Below are positions 7,125 through 12,981 of a stretch of 14,361 bases of DNA, piece after piece (positions within the stretch are counted from its first letter, which is position 1; the number at the start of each line of letters is the position of its first letter). Below the pieces are notes generated by a model that saw nothing but the letters and a program-made list of their open reading frames with translations, had not been told where the DNA came from and searched no databases. The position numbers were made by a program, and so were the translations under genes. Source of the stretch: Verrucomicrobiota bacterium (GTDB lineage Bacteria; Verrucomicrobiota; Verrucomicrobiae; Chthoniobacterales; UBA10450). The DNA lies in assembly GCA_005887855.1 (NCBI GenBank), contig VBQB01000003.1:1-14361 (forward strand). The letters run 5' to 3'.

Positions 7125-8351
7125 TTACATTACTACTTTCTCTATCGCGATTTTGTAAGCGTCGAGTAATCGCGTCCGAAAATGATCCCAAGTAAAATTT
7201 TCAACCACGCGCCGCCGGGCCGCGCGGCCCATATCTTCCACGACTTCGGGATGTCGATGTAAATGCTCGAGCGCCGCTGCGATCGCCTCGACATCTCCCG
7301 GTCGCACGATGATCCCCTCTACGCCATCACGCACAACATCGCCTGCTTCGCGGGTAGTGATCTGTGGCAAACCGCAAGCAGCCGCTTCATACGTGACTTT
7401 GGCACTGCCTTCCCATTGCGACGGAAATACGTGCACTGTCCCTTGGCTGAGATACTTCTCCAGATCGTGGACAAATCCCACAACGCGAATGTTATCGCGT
7501 CGAAATTCCTTGAGATACGGCTTTGCTTCATCGTGCACAGAACCAACAAGCCACAGCTCGGCACTTGGCAGATTTAGGCGATGCCAAGCCTCGAGCAAAT
7601 GGTGAATGCCCTTGCGCTTAATCAGTGCTCCGGAAAAAATCGCGCGGAATTTCGCCGGACGCTGGCCCGGCCTGAAGCGGTCCACATCCACACCGCGCGG
7701 TAGGTAAAATAATTTTTCTTCCGGGAAACCTCTCACACGGAAAGTGTCCGCCGCCGTCTCCGACAAAACGAGTAGCAGATCGGCAAGGCCGTACTCCTCA
7801 ACGAAACGTTCTCGCTCGGGCAACAAACCAGCTTTCCATTTTTGAAACCACGAAGTGTTCTTTGTCGATGCAGGGCTTCTGGGCCGCTTAGCTTTGGCCC
7901 GTCCGCCATCGCGATGCCAGGTTGGGATCTCGAGGATCGATGGGATGCGGCGTTGTTTCGCCACTCGCAGCGACTGCAAACAATCGCCCGACCAGCTATG
8001 AAATAAATCGTACCGCCCCGTCGCCAGATGCCGCGCCGCGATCCAATCGAGATATTTCTTTTTCGCACCGTAATAGTAAGGGCGATCGAAAAACGAGATG
8101 AGACGTACCGGATGCCAGCGCAGCGAGTAAATTAATGACGCCGGAATCTCCGTTTGGCGATTATCGTAACCGATCGCTTCGCCGAGAAAACCACCGCGAT
8201 ACGATGCGCGTAGCGTTTCGAAAGCGTCTGTGTCCAAACCCGAACCGCCGATGCGAGCGAAGGTCGAGTAAAGCAAACTCTTCGGCAGCCGACGTCCTTT
8301 GCTGGAGGCGGAATTCGCTGGCGGAGGAGCGCTCAAAGTTTCGCCCAACAT
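7125..8351 (-). CDS. Glycosyltransferase, family GT4 (GT-B fold)
   Basis: A 408-residue retaining glycosyltransferase. The C-terminal donor domain shows RGVDVDRFRPG (219-229), a GALIKRKGIHHLLEAW phosphate-binding segment (241-256), and a complete EX7E motif with Glu314 and Glu322 inside PSQWEGSAKVTYEAAACGLP; EGIIVRPGD and a C-terminal helix bundle follow. The N-terminal acceptor domain begins near LLYSTFARIGGSGLD (26-40). A basic, Ser/Pro-rich stretch at about 148-172 looks like an inserted loop. The protein is predicted to be cytosolic or membrane-peripheral. ATG 8351 is the longest start; no SD is obvious and the first 20 residues look unstructured, so a later start is possible. It is the middle gene of the glycosyltransferase run and probably adds one sugar to a lipid-linked or LPS-core glycan; donor and acceptor are not readable. 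Confidence 0.9.
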   Translation of the reverse strand: MLGETLSAPPPANSASSKGRRLPKSLLYSTFARIGGSGLDTDAFETLRASYRGGFLGEAIGYDNRQTEIPASLIYSLRWHPVRLISFFDRPYYYGAKKKYLDWIAARHLATGRYDLFHSWSGDCLQSLRVAKQRRIPSILEIPTWHRDGGRAKAKRPRSPASTKNTSWFQKWKAGLLPERERFVEEYGLADLLLVLSETAADTFRVRGFPEEKLFYLPRGVDVDRFRPGQRPAKFRAIFSGALIKRKGIHHLLEAWHRLNLPSAELWLVGSVHDEAKPYLKEFRRDNIRVVGFVHDLEKYLSQGTVHVFPSQWEGSAKVTYEAAACGLPQITTREAGDVVRDGVEGIIVRPGDVEAIAAALEHLHRHPEVVEDMGRAARRRVVENFTWDHFRTRLLDAYKIAIEKVVM

Positions 8352-8418
8352 CGGTTACAAATATTCTCACCGAACTGGCAAGTAAAGGTGTAACTAACTC
8401 CCAATCCGCTTTGACAAA

Positions 8419-9534
8419 TCAGCGCTCGCGAATTTCTCCGATCGCGCTCATCCATTTTTCAAGATGCGCGTCCCAGGTGAGCGGCATCATCGTCTCGCGT
8501 GCCGCGAGGGCAAGGCGGCGCCTGACGGACTCATCGCTGGAAAGGGCGCACCGTACCACTGCCAACACGCTTGCCGCATCGCGCGGGCAGTGGAGCACAA
8601 AACCGTTTTCGCCATCTCGCAAGAACTCGACTGCGCCGTCGCAACTTGAGATGAGTCCTGGCAAACCTGATGCCATGCTCTGAAGCACTGTGTTTGCGCA
8701 GGCGTCATAGAGGGTCGGGTGAACAAACCAATCGACGGCGCGGAATAAGCGAGCGAGATCAGCACCTTCCGGGAAGTAGTGGATTTTGGATTTGAGACCA
8801 CGATTGTCGATCTTGCGCCAACGCGCTTTGCCGAGCGGTTTGCCAGCAATCCATAAGTCTGCATTTACCTCCGACCAGATATCCAAAAGCACGTCAAGTC
8901 CTTTCCGGCGATGATCTCGCGAAACGAAAAGGAAAACCGGGCGCGCAGGGTCGCCATGAGCCGAGGTGCTGATCTCCGCCTTTAGCGCGGCGCGATTTTC
9001 GGCGGGATGATAGTGCTCTGTGTCAACCGCGGTGTAAATGACACGAAGGCGATCCAGCGCGATTCCGTACTCTTGTTGAATCTGGCGGCCCGCCGATACT
9101 GAATTAACGATAAAAAGCTGTGTCTTGCCGGAAGTGTAGAGTCGCTTTTCCAAATGGAGTTCGAGCAAATTTTTCAAGCTCCACCGCTTCCACGGCGGTA
9201 GGAGTCGTGAGTACGTCCTGTGGCAGCCGCCGCTGGCGCGATGCAAATCGTGTGTTGTGGTGCGACCGAAACCGATTGTTGCGTCCACTGGCAACTGAGT
9301 TGCGATCCGTGAGACCACGTGGTCAAATTTCCACCGGCGAAGCAGCGCACTGCCACGCGGCACGTTAACACGGTGCACGACGGCGCCGAGGCGCGATTGG
9401 ACCTCATCGGTCACATTGCTGGTAACAAGATGTAGCTCATGTCCGTCAACGCGGAGCCGAGCAGCAAACTCAAGGAGATAATTTTCAAGCCCACCGCCCG
9501 GCGCGAACTGGTGATAAATCAAACCAAGACGCAT
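8419..9534 (-). CDS. WaaG-like glycosyltransferase, family GT4, with altered EX7E motif
   Basis: A 371-residue GT-B enzyme resembling LPS core glucosyltransferases (WaaG/RfaG). It opens MRLGLIYHQFAPGGGLENYLLEFAARL, with the glycine-rich acceptor-side loop at 13-15, and continues with IVNSVSAGRQIQQEYGI (142-158), VIYTAVDTEHYHP (165-177) and a FVSRDHRRKGLDVLLDIW phosphate-binding segment (203-220). The donor motif HPTLYDACANTVLQSMASGLP (from 272) has Asp277 and Gln285 where GT4 enzymes normally carry Glu and Glu. Asp at the first position is common, but Gln at the second is unusual. The ATG is preceded by a weak upstream region and overlaps the stop of the GT2 gene by one base (TGATG, 9532-9536), implying translational coupling. 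It probably adds a hexose to a core oligosaccharide. It is likely active but with possibly changed donor handling. Confidence 0.9.
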   Translation of the reverse strand: MRLGLIYHQFAPGGGLENYLLEFAARLRVDGHELHLVTSNVTDEVQSRLGAVVHRVNVPRGSALLRRWKFDHVVSRIATQLPVDATIGFGRTTTHDLHRASGGCHRTYSRLLPPWKRWSLKNLLELHLEKRLYTSGKTQLFIVNSVSAGRQIQQEYGIALDRLRVIYTAVDTEHYHPAENRAALKAEISTSAHGDPARPVFLFVSRDHRRKGLDVLLDIWSEVNADLWIAGKPLGKARWRKIDNRGLKSKIHYFPEGADLARLFRAVDWFVHPTLYDACANTVLQSMASGLPGLISSCDGAVEFLRDGENGFVLHCPRDAASVLAVVRCALSSDESVRRRLALAARETMMPLTWDAHLEKWMSAIGEIRER

Positions 9535-10352
9535 CAGCTGATTTCGGGACGATCCGGGCGGCTAATCAGCGGTGAATCACACGAAGCATTTTTTTGGCGA
9601 GACTCCTCTTCGTACTGCCGGCTGTATCGCACAAAAGTTGAGAATGCCGTGGCCACAGCGATCCACAAACCCGGGTAGCCATCTAGAAATCCCCGCCGCA
9701 ATACGTATGCGCGAAAAAAACGCCAGAGCGGCCGCGCGACGTTTTGTATGAGCGACCATCGCTTTCCAAGTTGATTCTGCCGTTGGAGAAAGACATCAGA
9801 GTAGATGTTTATCTTCTCGATGTAGCGGTTCATTGACGGAAACGAATCGTGGCACAAATCACCAGCGAGCCCCATCGTCGGGCCGTGAATGTCGATCTTG
9901 TCGTGCTCTGGACTGCCGCCCCAGCGTGCCTTCTCACGGCGCACTAGACGCAGCTGGCGATCGGGATACCAATCGCCATGCCTAATCCACCGCCCGAGGA
10001 ACCAGGTTTTGCGATTGCACCATGCGCCGTCGAATTTTTCCGGAAGACCTTCACGAAAAAACGATGAAATGCTCGTCCACAAATCGGGCGAGAGAAACTC
10101 ATCGCAATCGAGCGCGAGCACCCAGGGCTTGGTGCAATGCGAAAGCGCGACATTTTTCTGGTCGCGATGGCCGAGCCACTCTTGATGAATCACCTTTGCG
10201 TCGAAGCCCGCCGCAATTTCTCGCGTCCGATCGTTAGAGCCGGCATCGACCACCACGATTTCCTCGGCCAGGTCCGTCGCGCTTTCCAAACAGCGCGCGA
10301 TGTTGCGTTCTTCATCGTGCGCAACAATCGAGATCGAGAGCGGGAATGGCAT
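9534..10352 (-). CDS. WaaE/KdtX-like glycosyltransferase, family GT2
   Basis: A 272-residue inverting GT-A enzyme. The N-terminus LSISIVAHDEERNIARCLES and EIVVVDAGSNDRT (31-43, Asp36) form the nucleotide-sugar site, and LDCDEF gives the metal-binding DXD at Asp82-Asp84. The WYPDRQLRLVRR segment (128-139), the SPEHDKIDIHG stretch and a CHDSFPSMNRYIEKINIYSD segment are hallmarks of the LPS-core GT2 subgroup that includes WaaE/KdtX. A C-terminal hydrophobic/aromatic part (about 205-245) probably rests on the membrane. The role is likely a branch sugar on the inner core; the sugar is unknown. The ATG at 10352 lies only 2 bp after the FkbM stop, with no SD, so translation probably depends on the upstream gene. 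The start also lies in the frame reached by a -1 slip on the A8 tract at 10361-10368. Confidence 0.9.
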   Translation of the reverse strand: MPFPLSISIVAHDEERNIARCLESATDLAEEIVVVDAGSNDRTREIAAGFDAKVIHQEWLGHRDQKNVALSHCTKPWVLALDCDEFLSPDLWTSISSFFREGLPEKFDGAWCNRKTWFLGRWIRHGDWYPDRQLRLVRREKARWGGSPEHDKIDIHGPTMGLAGDLCHDSFPSMNRYIEKINIYSDVFLQRQNQLGKRWSLIQNVARPLWRFFRAYVLRRGFLDGYPGLWIAVATAFSTFVRYSRQYEEESRQKNASCDSPLISRPDRPEIS

Positions 10353-10354
10353 CG

Positions 10355-11095
10355 TCAGGCTTTTTTTTCCATAATAAAGTTATTGCAATAATCCGTTGAA
10401 TCCCAATAACGATCTCCCGCTTTTCGTTGGTGGAGTTCTTCGCGAAATTCCGAAATTGGCCGCAAACGCCCGCGGCATACGAACCAGCCATCATAACCTT
10501 TGTCCCGGATGAAATTCAGCACCGTCAAAACATTGCCTTCGCTCAGGTGGCGTGATTCGCATTCAAACACAAGCAGCGGCCTGTGCTCGTGCAATAGCCG
10601 CTCCGCTCCTCGGAACACAGCCAGTTCATGACCTTCGGTGTCGATCTTGATCGCGCCGATTCGTTCGGACTGATTTTCAAAATAGCGATCCAGCGAAACA
10701 ACTGGGACCTTCACACTCTTGCGCTTCTCACGATCTTCGATCGCCCTTTCCAGCGAAGCGCCTGGGGAACCTTCGTCGCCTGGGATGAACAGCCGCATCT
10801 CTCCATTTGCGTCAGATACAGCTGCGGCGTTGATCGTGACATTCGTGAGGCCCCATGTCGCGCATGCAGCTTTGAGATATTCAGCAAGCCGCGATTGTGG
10901 TTCGAATGCGACGACTTTCCCAGCGTAAACCGCTCGGCTCAGCCAGAGAAGGTAGCTTCCCTTATTTGCTCCCACATCAACCGCGATATCGGAAGGACGG
11001 AGTTTCTCGACAAGCGCCGCAATCTCGCATCGCTGGTCGCGATATCGGGCCTTCAAGGCGCGGTAAATGAATCTGAGCTTTGGCCACGCGTCCAC
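10355..11095 (-). CDS. FkbM family S-adenosylmethionine-dependent methyltransferase
   Basis: A 246-residue class I methyltransferase of the FkbM family, which often O-methylates sugars in glycan and polyketide pathways. The SAM-binding motif is VDVGANKGSYLLWLS (39-53), the acidic end of strand 2 is FEPQ (Glu65), and the FkbM mark IKIDTEGHELAVFRGA is at 149-164. The protein is cytosolic. The GTG start at 11095 has the best SD of the window (AGGAG, 5-base spacer). Co-localisation with four glycosyltransferases suggests it methylates a sugar of the same glycan, possibly as a cap, but the acceptor is inferred. The last codons contain eight A's in a row just before the stop, and the GT2 gene follows after 2 bp. 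A methyltransferase of another substrate cannot be excluded. Confidence 0.9.
   Translation of the reverse strand: MDAWPKLRFIYRALKARYRDQRCEIAALVEKLRPSDIAVDVGANKGSYLLWLSRAVYAGKVVAFEPQSRLAEYLKAACATWGLTNVTINAAAVSDANGEMRLFIPGDEGSPGASLERAIEDREKRKSVKVPVVSLDRYFENQSERIGAIKIDTEGHELAVFRGAERLLHEHRPLLVFECESRHLSEGNVLTVLNFIRDKGYDGWFVCRGRLRPISEFREELHQRKAGDRYWDSTDYCNNFIMEKKA
10361..10368 (-). other. A8 slippery tract near the end of fkbM, candidate -1 frameshift or transcription-slippage site
   Basis: On the minus strand the last FkbM codons read ATG GAA AAA AAA GCC TGA, so the zero frame shows the classic heptamer A_AAA_AAA. Slipping back one base changes the end to AAA AGC CTG ACG and then enters the ATG of the GT2 gene in frame with no stop, giving one FkbM-GT2 fusion. 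No strong downstream stem-loop was recognised, and whether slippage occurs is unknown. Confidence 0.35.
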
Positions 11096-11100
11096 AACGT

Positions 11101-11105
11101 CTCCT
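11101..11105 (-). promoter_or_regulatory. Shine-Dalgarno site of the FkbM gene
   Basis: AGGAG on the minus strand with a 5-base spacer to the GTG at 11095. It is the clearest ribosome binding site in the window and decides the non-ATG start of this gene. Confidence 0.75.
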
Positions 11106-11160
11106 AAAATCGTCGCAGTTTGGCATTTGGGAAACGTCGCGTAAACGCTCGCGATTTGTT

Positions 11161-11511
11161 TCAGGCCGCGGCCAGCGCCGCGTCCACGTCCGGAAAAATC
11201 CGAAACACCTGATCAAGCCGCGAGATCTCGAAGATTGAACGCACGGTTTCTTGCAACCCGGTAAGCGCGAATTTGCCGCCGTACGCTTCGACATTCTGCA
11301 TGCCTTCGATAAATACAGCCAGGCCCGCACTGTCGATGTAAGTCACCCGAGAAAGATCGACAACCAACTGCTTCGGCTTTTTCTCGATCATCATGTTGAG
11401 TGACGCCGAGACGTTTGGCGAGACGTGCAGATCGATTTCGCCTTCGAGTGGCAGCACATTGGGACGATCCTTGCGTGGCATTGGGTCGGCAGGAGATACG
11501 GATTTTTCCAT
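11161..11511 (-). CDS. STAS-domain anti-sigma-factor antagonist (SpoIIAA/RsbV-like)
   Basis: A 116-residue single STAS domain. It has the pattern LPLEGEIDLHVSPNVSASLN (20-39), then KQLVVDLSRVTYIDSAGLAVFIEGM (47-71) with Ser61 at the position that is phosphorylated in SpoIIAA/RsbV, then GGKFALTGLQETVRSIFEISRLDQVFRIFPDVDAAL. In partner switching, the unphosphorylated antagonist captures an HPK-like anti-sigma kinase and frees a sigma factor; phosphorylation reverses this. No RsbW-type kinase, PP2C phosphatase or sigma factor is in the window, so the partner is elsewhere. ATG 11511 is preceded by an AAGGGG-like element (11515-11520); a second ATG at residue 11 is possible. It sits 23 bp after the HAD gene and 65 bp before FkbM. 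Some orphan STAS proteins have other binding roles. Confidence 0.9.
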   Translation of the reverse strand: MEKSVSPADPMPRKDRPNVLPLEGEIDLHVSPNVSASLNMMIEKKPKQLVVDLSRVTYIDSAGLAVFIEGMQNVEAYGGKFALTGLQETVRSIFEISRLDQVFRIFPDVDAALAAA

Positions 11512-11534
11512 TCACCCCTTCAATCGTCAATGGC

Positions 11535-12218
11535 CTACCATCCGAGCGTATCGATGACACGATCCACGTCAGAAAGATCGTCGATCAAAAAATCTGGCTG
11601 ATGTTCGGCAAGCTGCTCACGAGTCCACGTGCCGGTTGCGACCGCGACCGTGCGCGCGCCGAAGGCTTTTCCGCAGGCGATATCCCGTGGCGTGTCGCCG
11701 ATCACGTCGATCGCCGTTGCAGAGAATTCACGGCCATGTTTTTCCAGTGCGCGCGCGCGAGCGAAGCGCCCAAGCCGGTTCCGATCTTGATGATCGTCGG
11801 CAAACGCGCCGAACTCGAAAAAGTGCCAGACGCCATAGTGTTCGAGCTTTAATTGCGCACCGCGTGAGACATTGCCAGTGAGAAGCGCGAGCACGAGTTG
11901 CGGTCGCGATTTCAGTCTTTTGAGCAACTCGAGCACGCCGGGAAGCAGTTTGCCTTCGCGCCGCGGCAATTCGAGCGAAAGAAAATGCACGTAACTGTCG
12001 AGAAACGCGCTGACGTTCTCGTTTGTCACTGGAATCTGATGCTTCTTCAGTATACTGACCACGATTCCCGAATCAGTCATCCCCGCGATTTCGATATCGT
12101 GCAGGTCATCGGCAATACCGAAGCGCTCCGTGAATGCCAATTTGAGTGCGTGGACGCCTGCGCCTCCCGAATGGATAAGCGTGCCATCGATGTCGAAAAG
12201 AAGAAGGCGCTTGTCCAT
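11535..12218 (-). CDS. HAD superfamily hydrolase (phosphoglycolate phosphatase-like, subfamily IA)
   Basis: A 227-residue HAD phosphatase from the chosen start. The motifs are complete: motif I FDIDGTL with nucleophile Asp9 and acid Asp11; motif II LLTGN with Thr114; a basic residue region RARALEK for motif III; and motif IV GDTPRD at 174-179. A helical cap (about 22-85) suits a small phosphorylated substrate. The enzyme is cytosolic; the substrate is not readable. The frame stays open upstream to an ATG at 12278, but those 20 residues are encoded in AT-rich repeat-like intergenic sequence, so ATG 12218 (MDKRLLLFDIDGTL) is preferred; no SD precedes either. The gene lies 102 bp after FHA and 23 bp before STAS. 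In this setting it could dephosphorylate a sugar-phosphate precursor, as HAD enzymes do in ADP-heptose synthesis, but that enzyme (GmhB) is of a different HAD subgroup. Confidence 0.88.
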   Translation of the reverse strand: MDKRLLLFDIDGTLIHSGGAGVHALKLAFTERFGIADDLHDIEIAGMTDSGIVVSILKKHQIPVTNENVSAFLDSYVHFLSLELPRREGKLLPGVLELLKRLKSRPQLVLALLTGNVSRGAQLKLEHYGVWHFFEFGAFADDHQDRNRLGRFARARALEKHGREFSATAIDVIGDTPRDIACGKAFGARTVAVATGTWTREQLAEHQPDFLIDDLSDVDRVIDTLGW

Positions 12219-12221
12219 TTC

Positions 12222-12310
12222 AGATTTTCGATTTTCTATTGCCGGTTGGAATTCGTCCTGCGACGCGGCAGAACGCACGCTGAGAATCTAAAGTCCGAAA
12301 TCCAAAATCT
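12222..12310. repeat. AT-rich inverted and direct repeats in the FHA-HAD gap
   Basis: The segment 12222-12236 (AGATTTTCGATTTTC) is nearly the reverse complement of 12297-12310 (one mismatch, one extra base). The octamer AATCTAAA also occurs twice, at 12285-12292 and 12306-12313. The intervening sequence is GC-rich. The base composition differs from the flanking genes, suggesting a small repeat insertion or a decayed regulatory element rather than coding sequence. Confidence 0.45.
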
Positions 12311-12320
12311 AAACTAGGAT

Positions 12321-12812
12321 TTAGAGCGTCGGCGCGTGCATCAGGAGTACCGCGATCATGCTGCCGAGAAAGATCAAGAACACAACCGCAGATCCAACAA
12401 AGATGGCGGTACGAGCTGGGTCCTCGTGAACTTTCTGACGCGGGAATGGCGATGCGTTGCCAAAATCGACCGGTGCTGCACTCAACTCCGCCGGTTTGGC
12501 TTCAACCTCCCTGAGCTGCGGCAATGGTTGCGATCCGTGCGTGTCCGGTTCGTAGCGGGCTTCGACCGCTCCGAAGCGAATTCGGTCGTCGAAACGGAGC
12601 GCCGCTTCCGTGGTTGGAATGCCGTTGACCCGGGTGCCGTTAGTCGAACCAAGATCCTTTAGCCGGTACGTCTCGCCGACGCGCTGCAACTGCGCGTGAC
12701 GGCTCGAGACCGACGGATCGCCAATAACAATCGTGTTATCCGGCGAGCGCCCGATCGTGATCAACTCTTCGACCAATTCATGCGCGGTTCCGCTGACGAC
12801 TAGTTTGGGCAT
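12321..12812 (-). CDS. FHA-domain protein with a C-terminal membrane anchor
   Basis: A 163-residue protein. An FHA domain occupies about 1-88, with the phosphothreonine-binding signature: IGRSPDN (20-26), SVSSRHAQL (34-42) and DLGSTNGTRVNG (53-64). A Pro/Ala/Glu-rich linker (about 90-130) leads to one hydrophobic helix at about 135-157 and a short tail, so the FHA domain would sit on the cytoplasmic side as a tail-anchored receptor. FHA domains read phosphothreonine marks set by Ser/Thr kinases; none is encoded here. It is the first gene of the long minus-strand array and starts 169 bp from the divergent lepA. A 6+6-bp palindrome lies just upstream of its ATG. What it recruits is unknown; envelope assembly is a possible but unproven target given the downstream genes. 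Confidence 0.9.
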   Translation of the reverse strand: MPKLVVSGTAHELVEELITIGRSPDNTIVIGDPSVSSRHAQLQRVGETYRLKDLGSTNGTRVNGIPTTEAALRFDDRIRFGAVEARYEPDTHGSQPLPQLREVEAKPAELSAAPVDFGNASPFPRQKVHEDPARTAIFVGSAVVFLIFLGSMIAVLLMHAPTL

Positions 12813-12818
12813 ATTGTC

Positions 12819-12833
12819 TATCTAATGTAGATA
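12819..12833. promoter_or_regulatory. Palindromic candidate operator upstream of the FHA gene
   Basis: TATCTA, three bases, TAGATA: a perfect 6-bp inverted repeat with a 3-base centre, ending 7 bp before the FHA ATG on its upstream side. It is AT-rich and lies where the promoter and 5' end of the transcript would be. It could be a regulator binding site or part of a -10 region; no known regulator consensus was recognised. Confidence 0.35.
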
Positions 12834-12865
12834 ATTAAGAGCTGCCATGTCGAGAGCAAGCGAGA

Positions 12866-12919
12866 CATTCCTCACTGTTAATCGAATAGAGCGAGGGATT
12901 TCTCGATTTGCCTGGAATG
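12866..12919. repeat. Short inverted-repeat-bounded element between FHA and lepA
   Basis: A 54-bp segment bounded by CATTCC (12866-12871) and its reverse complement GGAATG (12914-12919), with an inner CGAG/CTCG hairpin at 12892-12905. The layout resembles the short palindromic interspersed repeats common in soil bacterial genomes. Only one copy is in the window, so repeat status is inferred. Confidence 0.4.
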
Positions 12920-12943
12920 ACAGCAAGCGTTAGCCACAGTTGA

Positions 12944-12972
12944 TTGACCGCGCATGGCCGCGCTCGCATAGT
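12944..12972 (+). promoter_or_regulatory. Candidate sigma-70-type promoter for lepA
   Basis: TTGACC (12944-12949, 5 of 6 to the -35 consensus), a 17-base spacer, then CATAGT (12967-12972, 4 of 6 to the -10 consensus). The predicted start of transcription is about 12978-12980, only a few bases before the lepA ATG at 12982, which would give a near-leaderless mRNA. This fits the lack of an SD before lepA. Confidence 0.35.
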
Positions 12973-12981
12973 GGCGCTTCC

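Noticed and set aside
8354..8394. GTTACA/TGTAAC 6-bp inverted repeat upstream of the GT4 gene at 8351
   Set aside because: Arms are short and 29 bases apart, with no promoter pattern or symmetry beyond them; expected by chance.
11120..11160. TCGCG/CGCGA inverted repeat in the STAS-fkbM gap as a terminator
   Set aside because: The stem is 5 bp with an 8-base loop and no U-run follows on the minus strand.
12219..12278. N-terminal extension of the HAD protein to ATG 12278
   Set aside because: The 20 extra residues come from AT-rich repeat-like sequence ahead of the usual MDKRLLLFDIDGTL start.
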